From positions 3,789,042 to 3,853,041 of the forward strand of contig RPFO01000082.1 of assembly GCA_009746045.1 (NCBI GenBank): a stretch of 64,000 nucleotides of DNA, in the 5' to 3' direction. Below, piece by piece: positions 32,601-40,109 of the stretch. This DNA comes from Mesostigma viride (Eukaryota > Streptophyta > Mesostigmatophyceae > Mesostigmatales > Mesostigmataceae). A program made the position numbers and the translations under genes. Under the pieces are notes generated by a model. That model did not search any database. It was not told the DNA's origin and saw only the letters and a list, made by a program, of their open reading frames with translations. Each line of letters opens with the position of its first letter. The stretch's first letter is position 1.

Positions 32601-34734
32601 CAAGGATGAGTCGGGGCATGAGGGCGGATGGGTGGACAAGGACAAGGATGAGTCGGGGCATGAGGGCGGATGGGTGGACAAGGGCAAGCGTGAGTCGGGG
32701 CATGAGGGCGGATGGGTGGACAAGGGTAAGGATGAGTCGGGGCATGAGGGCGGATGGGTGGACAAGGGCAAGGGTGAGTCGGGGCATGAGGGCGGATGGG
32801 TGGACAAGGGCAAGGATGAGTCGGGGCATGAGGGTGGATGGGTGGACAAGGGCAAGGGTGAGTCGGGGCATGAGGGCGGATGGGTGGACAAGGGCAAGGG
32901 TGAGTCGGGGCATGAGGGCGGATGGGTGGACAAGGGCAAGGGTGCGTCGGGGCATGAGGGCGGATGGGTGGGCAAGGGCAAGGATGAGTCGGGGCATGAG
33001 GGCGGATGGGTGGACAAGGGTAAGGATGAGTCGGGGCATGAGGGCGGATGGGTGGACAAGGGCAAGGATGAGTCGGGGCATGAGGGCGGATGGGTGGACA
33101 AGGGCAAGGGTGCGTAAGGGCATGAGGGCGGATGGGTGGACAAGGGCAAGGATGAGTCGGGGCATGAGGGCTGATGGGTGGACAAAGGGCAAGGGTGAGG
33201 GGTGGGGAGTAGGGCATGATGTCTTCCTTATGTGTTTATAGGGACACAGGTGAGGGCATGGGAGTAGGGGCATAAAGACAGATGGGCCGTCTCCTTTATG
33301 TCCGATAAAGACGAAGGGGAGGTCATAATTGGCTCATGAATATGGGCAGGTATGGGACGTTTCCGCATCGTATTCATATCTCGCTCTTGGCCGTTCCTTT
33401 GGCCTCTCCTTGTCCTTATTTCCTTCCTTTCTTTTCTTCCTTGGCCTTATTTCCTTGGTCTTTTCTCCTTGGTCTCCCCTTGGCGTCTTCTACCTAATTA
33501 AGGGGCCGTACTTAATACCGGAGCTCCTACCCCGTCCTGGCTAGACCCTTGCTCCCTGTGGCTTTGTGCACCTTGTCAGTTTATTCATGGGCCTGAGTCT
33601 TTTACCACCGCGACCAAGTAAGTAAGTAAGTAAGTACTTGCGTGTCATGCGCAAAGGCATGCCACGGAGTACTATGCTAATCTCATTAGAAAAAATAATT
33701 ACACAACCGCAACCAAATCGTTCCCCTGCTACCTCCGCCACCAACCCATTCCCCTGCCGCCACCGCCACCAACCCATTCCCCTATTACCGCCACCAATCC
33801 ATCCCCCTGTTACCGTCACCAACCCATTCCCCTTCGATCGCCACCACCAAACCTGTTCCACCAGATGGCTACCTCTCCAAGGACGAGCTGGCGGAGTGCC
33901 TGCAGGCACTGGGCCAGAGCGTTGACGCCAGCTCGTTGGACGCGCTCGTGGCGGGTGGCAGCGGCAAGGGCAACAAGTTGGACCAGGCAGCGCTGGTTGA
34001 CTTCATGCGGCGACGCGTGCGGGAGACGGAGAGCAAGGAGGACGTCAAGCTGGCGTTTGAGTCGCTTAGCAAGGTAAAAGAGGGGAGGGGGGGTCTTAAG
34101 TCATAACTTGCCACTACTATTTGTTTTATAAAATGCTACTAGATCTATAAATTGCTACTATGCGGGACCACCCCTAAAACTGTTTGGAATCTACTCTTGC
34201 AGCGTGGGCCCCAGCCCTCGCGAAGCCTGGTGTGTGCGCATGATATGCACATGCACATTAATTAAGTACTAAGCAATTAATGTGCCCATGATATTCATCG
34301 GTGCCCATCAGTCAGGTGGGAGCCGGGGAATCTCTTCACAAGGTGGGGCGCGCAGATTTAGATCGTGAGTCAACCGTACCCTTGAAAAGCAAACAAGTCC
34401 TCAGTAAGGTAGGGTTTGTACCTTGCCAGAGCAGTAGGAGCAGATAGTTGGTCATCATAAATAGATACACGTTCTTGTTGTTAATGTGCTAGTCATGCCA
34501 CACAGTTGCGCGGCATGGGTCATGGAGCACGGATCCTCATGCGCAGGCCACGCTGTTGTCTGTCTATTTGTGTGTGCATGTGTGCAGGGTGCGGCATTCG
34601 TGACGGAAGAGCAGCTGCGCGCGTGTGGGCTCGCGCCCGCCGTCATCGCGTTCCTTCGGGACCACATGCCCGTCACGAGTGGGGGCGCTGGCTACGATTT
34701 CCAGGCGCTCCTTCGAAATGTGTTTGAAGACTGA
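18413..34734 (+). CDS. ACTN: Alpha-actinin, 883 residues, 18 exons
   Basis: Actin filament cross-linker. Exons: 18413-18478, 18663-18775, 19021-19091, 20011-20132, 20815-20931, 21503-21802, 22674-22751, 23984-24076, 24813-24913, 26389-26577, 27245-27500, 27974-28188, 29136-29256, 29942-30142, 30794-30906, 32022-32161, 33865-34073, 34588-34734 (TGA). All junctions are GT-AG, phases agree throughout, and the spliced length is 2,652 nt, close to the usual alpha-actinin length. CH1 is about residues 23-124 (TFVRWMNSRLG, LGLIWTIINKFQ). CH2 is about 125-245 (GLLLWAQRATAGYKDV, DGLALCAILHKHRPDAIDF, DAEDVVEEADEKSMLTQV). The neck and a helical spectrin-type rod are about 246-735. EF-hand 1 has a canonical loop, DKDKDGYLSKDE, at 762-773. 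EF-hand 2 lacks the acidic ligands (GGSGKGNKLDQ). A C-terminal EF-like module ends LLRNVFED. The ATG is chosen because it precedes the CH1 splice in frame. Many exon edges are duplicated into introns. Repeat number in the divergent rod is uncertain. Confidence 0.94.
19334..19468. repeat. 33-bp tandem repeat in alpha-actinin intron 3
   Basis: About four units built on CCCTCACCATGACCCA repeat at roughly 33-bp spacing, with small differences. Noncoding. Confidence 0.85.
19865..19932 (+). repeat. Decoy copy of the alpha-actinin exon 4 acceptor and start
   Basis: The block TGTCTACTATGGTG through CTGCAGG(T/C)GCTGGA(C/G)AAGAAGCT occurs here and again across the true exon 4 acceptor at 20010/20011. 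The decoy keeps an AG and encodes VLDKKLA where the exon has ALEKKLG, then diverges. Confidence 0.88.
20561..20738. repeat. Pentanucleotide (CCAAC)n microsatellite, about 35 units
   Basis: An almost perfect CCAAC/GTTGG repeat lies in alpha-actinin intron 4, ending 76 bases before the exon 5 acceptor. The G-rich strand could form G-quadruplexes. Confidence 0.96.
21853..21892 (+). repeat. Decoy copy of the alpha-actinin exon 6 end and donor
   Basis: The exon 6 end, AAGATGGTGGAGCGCGTGCGG through GAGGCACAGAAG|GTATGG (about 21764-21808), recurs about 90 bp downstream with three changes and a GTGTGT donor-like sequence. Confidence 0.9.
21922..22143. repeat. 9-bp (ATTGATTGT)n tandem repeat, about 25 units
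   Basis: Nearly perfect ATTGATTGT repeats lie in alpha-actinin intron 6. The period divisible by three gives long open frames on both strands that encode only tripeptide repeats. Confidence 0.96.
22236..22376. repeat. G-rich (GGGGGA)n low-complexity tract
   Basis: Long G runs are separated by single A or AA. It is noncoding and likely to form G-quadruplexes. Confidence 0.93.
22577..22611 (+). repeat. Decoy copy of the alpha-actinin exon 7 acceptor and start
   Basis: GCAGGCTGCGTGCGTCCATC followed by AGTGCACCAC is a near copy of the true acceptor and exon 7 start at 22671-22703 (GCAGGCTTCGTGCGTCCAGC then AGTGCACCGT), about 94 bp upstream. Confidence 0.88.
23038..23141. repeat. Essentially perfect 52-bp tandem duplication
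   Basis: Two adjacent copies start TAGACATTCGTCGCTAGATA and continue through ATGGTAAGGGTTTGTT in alpha-actinin intron 7. It looks like a recent single duplication. Confidence 0.95.
23447..23697. repeat. (CCCT)n - (CT)n - (CG)n compound microsatellite
   Basis: About 190 bp of CCCT repeats pass into about 45 bp of CT and then CG repeats. The strong strand asymmetry could form triplex or Z-DNA. Confidence 0.97.
23748..23915 (+). repeat. Two decoy copies of the alpha-actinin exon 8 acceptor and start
   Basis: CTTGACCTC...AGCTGAGCAGCCTTGT at about 23757-23788 and again, with one substitution, at about 23877-23908 match the true boundary CTTGACCGTGTACAG|CTGAGCAGCCTAGTGG at 23970-24000. The spacing is about 100-120 bp. 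Confidence 0.88.
24594..24775. repeat. About 63-bp tandem repeat, three copies
   Basis: Units share GCCCTACTGCTT, ATTGCTTCC and CGTGTGC(T/C)GAAGAC in alpha-actinin intron 8. Noncoding. Confidence 0.85.
24905..25250 (+). repeat. Tandem array seeded on the alpha-actinin exon 9 donor
   Basis: Exon 9 ends GAAGAGG|GTGAGTGAC with the donor at 24914. GAAGAGGGGTGAGTGAC or GAGGGGGGTGAGTGAC then recurs about nine times, organised in roughly 67-bp units that each contain two donor-like sites, fading into (A/G)GAGGGGCGGGTGACG. Confidence 0.92.
25274..25346. repeat. 24-bp tandem repeat, three copies
   Basis: Three adjacent units contain GTTGATGCTCAAG(C)GACCGCGA(C/T). Noncoding, in alpha-actinin intron 9. 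Confidence 0.9.
25737..26200. repeat. 51-bp minisatellite, nine copies
   Basis: Units contain ACACGTATACCTTATTTAAC, GTGCGTCGAGTGTATATC and ATGAATAGAC. The period is a multiple of three, which keeps frames open on both strands, but only the repeat itself is encoded. It lies in alpha-actinin intron 9. Confidence 0.96.
26233..26388 (+). repeat. Three-fold acceptor repeat before alpha-actinin exon 10
   Basis: GCCAG|GTGG acceptors occur at 26241, 26315 and the true site 26388, about 74 bp apart. Each is embedded in a repeat with GATGCTAGC, CACTCAT and TTTGCCTCCC. Confidence 0.9.
27541..27562 (+). repeat. Decoy copy of the alpha-actinin exon 11 end and donor
   Basis: The exon 11 end ATGCGCAG|GTTGGTG (donor at 27501) recurs at 27541 as GATGCGCAGGTTGGTG. 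A partial third copy, GATGCGCACAGGTCGG, lies between them. Confidence 0.82.
28195..28500. repeat. G-rich low-complexity intron sequence
   Basis: Repeated GGGGG, GGTGG and GGGAGGGG tracts fill this part of intron 12 around the decoy exon end. No coding signal. Confidence 0.7.
28278..28319 (+). repeat. Decoy copy of the alpha-actinin exon 12 end
   Basis: GGCAAGGTGGCGGAGT followed by CACGCTGCACAAAGAATGA copies the exon 12 end GGCAAGGTGGCGGAGT..GCGCTGCACAAAGA|GTGAGT (28158-28194). The decoy donor has decayed (AATGATG). Confidence 0.88.
29300..29342 (+). repeat. Decoy copy of the alpha-actinin exon 13 end and donor
   Basis: GAGCAGGTGGCCGCGCAGCA followed by ACGGCCAAGGTGGGTGG resembles the exon 13 end GAGCGGGTGGCCACGCAGCA followed by GGCCAAG|GTGAGG at 29230-29262. 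Confidence 0.87.
29598..29697 (+). mobile_element. Relic sharing both ends with the 56-61 kb YR retrotransposon
   Basis: It starts TTGGTGAGCTGTGCTC and continues TTTTATCTATGACTAACCT, matching the A repeat at 56159 and 61051. It then has TGCTGGCACC(A)TACACCAGCC, also A-like, and closes CCAGAAATGG as the B repeat does. I infer an internally deleted derivative of the same family in alpha-actinin intron 13. Confidence 0.75.
29809..29838 (+). repeat. Decoy copy of the alpha-actinin exon 14 acceptor and start
   Basis: CCAGCTGGCGGATCTGGAGC followed by GCATC is identical to the true acceptor and first exon 14 codons at 29938-29962, 129 bp downstream. The decoy then diverges (GGACTAGG). Confidence 0.93.
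30143..30793 (+). other. Alpha-actinin intron 14
   Basis: 651-bp intron. A weak echo of the exon 14 end (GAAGCAGGGCGTCCAGG) lies at about 30227-30243. Nothing else is recognised. Confidence 0.55.
31481..31656. repeat. 96-bp tandem duplication in alpha-actinin intron 15
   Basis: TCCCACACCCCTTGCCCGAG through CCGTTCTCCGCT(G/C)GAACC and TTGACCATTA occurs twice, 96 bp apart. The rest of the intron up to 32021 is C/T-rich (repeated CTTCCCCCCT). Confidence 0.9.
32149..33200 (+). repeat. 42-bp minisatellite seeded on the EF-hand exon end and donor, about 22 units
   Basis: Exon 16 ends with the first EF-loop codons, GACAAGGACAAGG|GTGCGT. The 42 bp starting with these codons form the first unit. After a 103-bp MITE the unit repeats about 21 times as GACAAGGGCAAGG|GTGAGT followed by CGGGGCATGAGGGCGGATGG. 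Each unit thus mimics the codons plus a donor. The 42-bp period keeps frames open on both strands, but the exon frame meets TAA in the first unit, so the array is not translated by read-through. Confidence 0.95.
32191..32293. mobile_element. 103-bp MITE with perfect 25-bp TIRs and 5-bp TSD
   Basis: Terminal inverted repeats span 32191-32215 (AGTTAGGTTAAATAGTGCCG...) and 32269-32293 and are perfectly complementary. The flanks are GGGTG at 32186-32190 and 32294-32298, a likely 5-bp target duplication. It sits between the first and second units of the 42-bp array. Confidence 0.88.
33617..33710 (+). repeat. Dispersed short repeat, copy 2 of 2
   Basis: Shares about 80 bp (AAGTACTTGCGTGTCATGCG to ATAATTACAC) with 12574-12656. 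Preceded by a short (AAGT)n tract. It lies in alpha-actinin intron 16. Confidence 0.8.
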
Positions 34735-35383
34735 AATGCTTTTTTTTCCCCCCGTGTCATCTTTAAAGCAGTGCCGTGGAGGGCCTGGACGTCCGTGCAA
34801 CAGCTGTCCAATCTTTGTGGGATACGATGTGCCTATGAATACCGTCAATTCGCTAATGTGCCTATTGCCAACTGTGGCTGATGTTGCCTGATTGATTGAA
34901 TCTCAGGGGCCGCAAGGTAGGTGCAGAGGCTTATTAGTGCCAATTCAGTGCTGACATGAAGGCCCGCTGTGGTATGGGACTTGGCAGATCTCCTCTTCAG
35001 TCCCTGTGGTGCTCGCTGGTGCAACGGTGGCTGCGGCTGTTCTACGTTTTGATATTACACCATTGCTTGCATTTGTAGAATGCAAAGCAATAATTGACAT
35101 TATTTTTTTATTGACATGCATGATTGATGATGCAGTCCCTAGCGGTGTTGCTTGCAAGACCAAAATGAGTACGGTGGTGCTAGGCTCGCAAAACCAATCA
35201 AATAGTCATGAGTCGGACCAATTGGCCATGCAGACATCATGGAATATTTGAGGCACTAGCTTGTGACGTATGCATGCAGGTCCTGCCTTTCTAGCATATC
35301 CCTGCATGCAGCAATTGCATGCCGCTCCGAGCCGTGGTCCTCTGTGAGCATTAGGTCACAGAATCAAGTGGTTATGTGCTTGG
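34735..35383. other. Alpha-actinin 3' flank
   Basis: The 3' UTR presumably starts here, with a T run at 34740. No further gene or repeat is recognised. Confidence 0.5.
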
Positions 35384-35850
35384 CAAGCTGGGATTTGTGC
35401 TGCGGCTGGCCGTGAGCTACCGGTGATCGGCAGGCGATTTTCAAAGTGGCGCATTCAAATGCATGCAACCAAGCTGGGATTTATGCTGCGGCTGGCCATG
35501 AGCTACCGGTGGTCGGCAGGCGATTTTAGTGGCAACTCAGTCGAATGCAACAAAGCTGGGATATGTGCTGCGGCTGGCAGGCGATTTTAGTGGCAACTCA
35601 GTCGAATGCAACCAAGCTGGGATTTGTGCTGCGGCTGGCCGTGAGCTACCGGTGGTCGGCAGGCGATTTTAGTGGTGAATCAGTCGAATGCACCCAAGCT
35701 GGGATTTGTGCTGCAGCTGGCCATGAGCTACAGGTGGTCGGCAGGCGATTTTAGTGGTGAATCAGCCGAATGCAACCAAGCTGGGATTTGTGCTGCGGCT
35801 GGCCGCGGCCGTGAGCTACCGGTGGCCAGTCGGTAGGCGATTTCACAACA
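35384..35850. repeat. About 82-bp satellite, six copies
   Basis: Units contain CAAGCTGGGATTTGTGCTGC, GGCTGGCCGTGAGCTACCGG and TCGGCAGGCGATTTTAGTGG. One copy is internally deleted (about 35555-35620). Confidence 0.92.
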
Positions 35851-36015
35851 CTGCGAGCGGGCCGCGCAAGACTTTGTCCGGATTTGGTCCGAGATCCAGA
35901 TTTTTCCTGCGCCCCGAGAGACGCAAACGATGAAAACACCCATGGCAGTCGAGCATCAGCTAGCGTTCTGAAACTTGCGCGCGCCATTGCAACCACTCGA
36001 GGTGTCAAAACGACA

Positions 36016-38440
36016 TTTAATTAATTAATTAATTAATTAATTAATTAATTAATAGACACGTGACTGCGTCACGTGAGCATAAGTCCTCAGTGGGAGGGGA
36101 ACATGGGATGGAATGGATGGTATAAGCTATCTAGGTCCTAGTTACAGGGGTGTGGGCACCGCGGCCCGAATCGCTATGAATGCCATACTTGGTCACACGC
36201 GGAGCCCCCACAGGCTTGGGGGTGGTCTCCTTCATCACTACTTGCCATCTATCCTTGCGCACCATCTGCCTCCATATTGCAGACAAACCAGGAGGCTGCC
36301 CGGGGGTGAGCCCGTCACGTCTATCTGATGTAACGACAATTACATCACGGTACGTTAATCCACGGAATAGTTTTGGAATGATATAGGCTGTGATTGCGGC
36401 GAGGGCATTGAACGGGACAAATATATTTTTTTTCAGCGCACCATTTTTTTTTACTTTTTTTTTCGCGAAAACAGATTTCTCGGTGGTACGTGTCTTGGTC
36501 ACGGGAGGATACGAAAATCCCGGCACGATTAATTAATTCACCACCAAACATATTACAGACAAACCAGGAGGCTGCCCGGGTGTGAGCCCGTCGATCACGT
36601 CTAGTGTAGCACATGTCCATGCCGAGTCTATCACGAAAAGTCCACGGGCGGCGGCCCTGCCACGCGCGGCCTGGGGCACGCCAGGTGAGGACATATCGCC
36701 CAGGCTGGGTGGGCTTGGTGCCAGCTAATCTATCTGATGTGTCGACCTGATCTGTGCGGGCCAGGTGCCCGGCTAGGCCCAGGCGCCTGTGCCTAATAAT
36801 GTGGGAAACATAGGGCAAATCAGCGTACAAATCCTCATTACTAATGTGCAAACAAAAGGGGATGTTAAGGGCCTTGCGCAGCATCTTGGTGACGTTGCCG
36901 TCGAGTCGTTGCTCCAGCCAGCTCCTGCGTCAGTGTCCAGGGCTCGGCGCCGTAGGTCAGGATCGTCAGAATGACGACCTTGAAGAGGTCATGCTTGACG
37001 ATCCGGGGTAGGGCGGGGTTGCTCCACCAGCGGCGGTGGTCATGGAGTTGCGCCCACGCCATGCCGATCCGTGTCCTCAGGTCGTCCTCGCAGTCAGGAA
37101 GCCAACTGCTGAGCAGCTTGAAGCGGCCTGAAGTAGGGTAGTTGACCTCGGTGTCGTCTAACTGAGGCCCGGAGCTAGTGTGGGTGGGGGCCCTGCCATG
37201 CCGAGGGCCAGGGCCTCCGTTTTGGGGCTGATTTCTAGACCAACCGCCCGAGCCTCGAGCGCCAGGCAGTCCAGCCAAAGTTGGGCAGACTCCGGCTTCT
37301 CAATGAGCGTGATGTCGTCGGCATAGATGAGGTCAGCTAGTAAATTCTGCTTGTTAGTCGGCCCCCCTTCTCCAAGCTCGTTCGTGATCGCTAGGCCAGG
37401 GGCACGGCCTGCAATGCTAGCAAAGCGAGCACATGCCTGCTGGCGCATAACATAATCTGGACACTACAATAATAAACAGGCACGGCGACAGGACGCAATT
37501 AACCCTGCCAGACGCCGGTCTGCAGTGGGCATGGCGGGGTAAAGCCGTGTCAGTGAGTGCGCACCAAAGTGGTCGACCCCTCATACAGCGTGCGGATGAC
37601 GGGAATCAGGGGAGTGGGGACGCGAGCGCAAGCAAGTACAGCCCATAGAGCGTCCCTGGCAGAGGACAGAATCAAAAGCCTTGATAAGTCGACGAAGATC
37701 AGGATGGCAGGAAACTCACCAGGTTGCAGGAGAGCAATTTCCTCGAAGAGGCGACGCGCAACGAAGATGGCCATGACGGTGTTGCGCCCAGGACGAACGC
37801 CCATTTGACTTTCCCCTAGGTGACGGTCGAGAGCAGAACGAAGGCGGCTGAGGATCATGCGCATGAACAACTTCGAGTGCGGCGCTCTGGATGCAGACTC
37901 CTCGGTAGTTGGCGGGGTCGTCAGGGGAACCTTTGTTTTTGTACAGCATAATACGGTAGCTGTGCTGCCACTCAGCAATCGGCGGCGCGTCGGCAAGCAG
38001 GATCCGGTTGCAGACGTCAAGCAGGAACCCCGTGAGCGCCGTCAGCTTAGTCACCAGGGCGGGGAGCTGGTCAGGTCCAACGGCGGCGTAGAAGCGGAGT
38101 TGCTTGGCGGCGGTGCTCAGCTTGAGCTCGGTGAACGGCGGTAGCTCGTTCAGTTGGGGTCGGCCAGGGGTTGAATCCGTCAGGGCCGGGTACGTGTAGT
38201 CCTGCTCAGCGGCGGGCGGCGTGGGCGGCGCAGGGACATCCGCAGGCGCCACTGCCAGGCGCGCGGCCGCCAGACCGGGCCAAGCGGCGGAGGCGGCGGG
38301 GGGGCACCGAGCAGCCGGGACTGGGAGGAATACCACTGGTCAATTAAGCTGCTGCTGCGGTGAGCCAGAGAGCGTCCGCGGCGCCGGCTGCGCGCCGCCG
38401 GCGGGCCGTTGGGTGTGACGCAGGCGTGTCCAGATGTACT
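36016..38440 (-). mobile_element. LINE-A retrotransposon, 5'-truncated and frameshifted
   Basis: This is the longest LINE-A copy. Reading on the minus strand: YTYPALTDSTPG, FYAAVGPDQLPALV, YRGVCIQSAALE, SQMGVRPGRNTVMAIFVARR, AILIFVDLS, LADLIYADDITLIEKPES with catalytic YADD, LSSWLPDCEDDLRTRIG, ILTYGAEPWTLTQEL, LRKALNIPF, GLAGHLARTDQVDTSDRLAG, then a 3' UTR and a (TTAA)n tail at 36016-36052. This is RT followed by the C-terminal domain of non-LTR elements. At least three frames are needed, so it is dead. An insertion lies at about 36323-36547. Confidence 0.9.
36323..36547. mobile_element. Unclassified insertion inside LINE-A
   Basis: The LINE-A segment GACAAACCAGGAGGCTGCCC...GAGCCCGTC is present on both sides (36283-36320 and 36556-36592), while the copy near 62840-62890 is uninterrupted. 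The insert is T-rich with long T runs (36427-36470). Confidence 0.6.
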
Positions 38441-38612
38441 TGCCGTGCTGGTCCTTGAGGTGGGCGAAGTACTCGCGGCACGAGAGCTCAGATGATTTGT
38501 TATAATATTCCCGGAAACTTTAGTATTTTCGTTTTTTGAGTTTCGCTTCCGGCATGGCAGCTGAAATATAAGGGGGGTACTAAATCCGTCATTTCTTGCG
38601 TAAAATGCCACC

Positions 38613-39008
38613 ATGCGTGTTTCCACCGACAGATTTTCAGCTTTACAGGCTATGCCTGACTTCCGGTATTGCCCTGCCTGCGGCTGCGAGACGAAAGGGC
38701 TTGCGGCATGCCCCAAATGTCACCGCCAGGTCGCCGGGTGCTGCGTGGTTCCGCTAAAATTCTACCAATCTGCTGTCACGGGCTGCGTGATGATGAAGGC
38801 GATGCACTGGCGACCCATGGCGAATCGCATCATTAAAATCGAGCCCTTCCCTGAAGCCGTGTTTGACAGCCTCTTTGGAACTGCATGCAAGTGTATTCTA
38901 GACGAAACCACCGTCAGACTGTCCAGAAAGATTTTCCTGCACCTGCCACTATATCAATTAGAAAGAGCGTGTCGTCACGAACATCGCAGAAATCGAGGAA
39001 ATGATTAA
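38613..39008 (+). CDS. Hypothetical 131-residue zinc-ribbon-like ORF
   Basis: ATG at 38613. Residues about 20-40 read YCPACGCETKGLAACPKC, a Cys-x2-Cys / Cys-x2-Cys pair typical of a zinc ribbon. No family is recognised for the remaining sequence (KIEPFPEAVFDSLFG, KIFLHLPLYQLERA). Around 38970-39024 another frame reads TNIAEIEEMIKIIGN, which looks more protein-like than the ORF's own basic tail, so a frameshift or intron is possible. A candidate later exon, GNVAFPNDYDFQDMAEQSGE, follows an AG at about 39168. It could be a host gene fragment or a transposon remnant. Confidence 0.35.
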   Translation: MRVSTDRFSALQAMPDFRYCPACGCETKGLAACPKCHRQVAGCCVVPLKFYQSAVTGCVMMKAMHWRPMANRIIKIEPFPEAVFDSLFGTACKCILDETTVRLSRKIFLHLPLYQLERACRHEHRRNRGND

Positions 39009-40109
39009 GATTATCGGCAATTAGACCAGCGTGAGTGGGCGGGGGCGAAGCTTATAAAGACAACGCTTCAGCTGTGATTGTCCCCCCCATGTCTCTGGAA
39101 TACTCATCATAGACTAGGAATGGGGTGGAAAAACTGACTGTGACTTTTAATTTTGCTGTCCTAAACAGCGCTGGCAACGTCGCCTTCCCCAACGACTATG
39201 ACTTTCAGGACATGGCAGAGCAATCGGGAGAAGTAGATGCTGCTGAAATTGATCAAGGCATCCTTCCCTTGAGGATGTAGAAGTGGCTGGAGGTGTAGCC
39301 TCGACCATGCACCGGCCAACACCCTCAACCACGGTGGTATGTGGCTAGTAGGAGGGCTCTTCATAGCTGTGGAGCAGCACCTGAGATCATTGCCTGACAT
39401 CCCCAAAGTGCTTCAGAAAGCCGAGCGCTCGATAAGCAGGTCCTCGACAACAAACTATAGTTTTGCATGGGCGTGTTAATTTATCCCGTGCTCAGTGGCT
39501 GAGCCTGAGGATGGGCTTAGCGATCGCGACGGAGTGACGCTGCACGGGGGGCACTGCATGAGTCAGCGTGGTCATGGGGTGTTGTGCTGTCCGCGATGAG
39601 GGCAGTGCATGCCTAGCTCTATCATGGCAATGATGTGGAGGTGTTCCCCAAGCCGTACATGTACAGCGAGGATGATCGAGAAGGCCGCTGGGCTTGTGTT
39701 TAACATGGAGTCACTTTGCGGTTAATTGCGTCAAGGCCTCGATCCCCCAAGGACACAAACCGGACTGATCCCAACGAGTCACCCTTACTTTGGGTTTAAT
39801 GATGCATGAGGTGACATTCCTCGAGGCGGAGAAGATACGGATGTCTACCATCATTGGGGCATATTGTAAGGCCAATAAGCATGATGCATCACCTCCACCC
39901 TTCACAAGAAGACGCCTGCGCTATAGCAAGCCGCAAGGTACGTATAACGTACCCACATTTTGCTCTTTTTTTGTGACAGTGTGCCATGTGGGCTATTTTT
40001 GGCTTGCAAATACCTTGCGTGCAGGTTGATAAGCACTTGACACAATGAAGTCTTGGCAAGGCCGGATCGAAGGGCTTTCAGAAGATACGTCCTTCTATCA
40101 TCATACCAA
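39009..40109. other. Unassigned stretch with protein-like fragments
   Basis: Short fragments such as GNVAFPNDYDFQDMAEQ (about 39173) and VEQHLRSLPDIPKVLQKAER (about 39371) look coding, but no start, splice chain or family can be supported. Confidence 0.35.

Noticed and set aside
32266-33273. Overlapping frames of about 300 codons on both strands
   Set aside because: The 42-bp period keeps all frames open; the sequence is the alpha-actinin intron 16 satellite.
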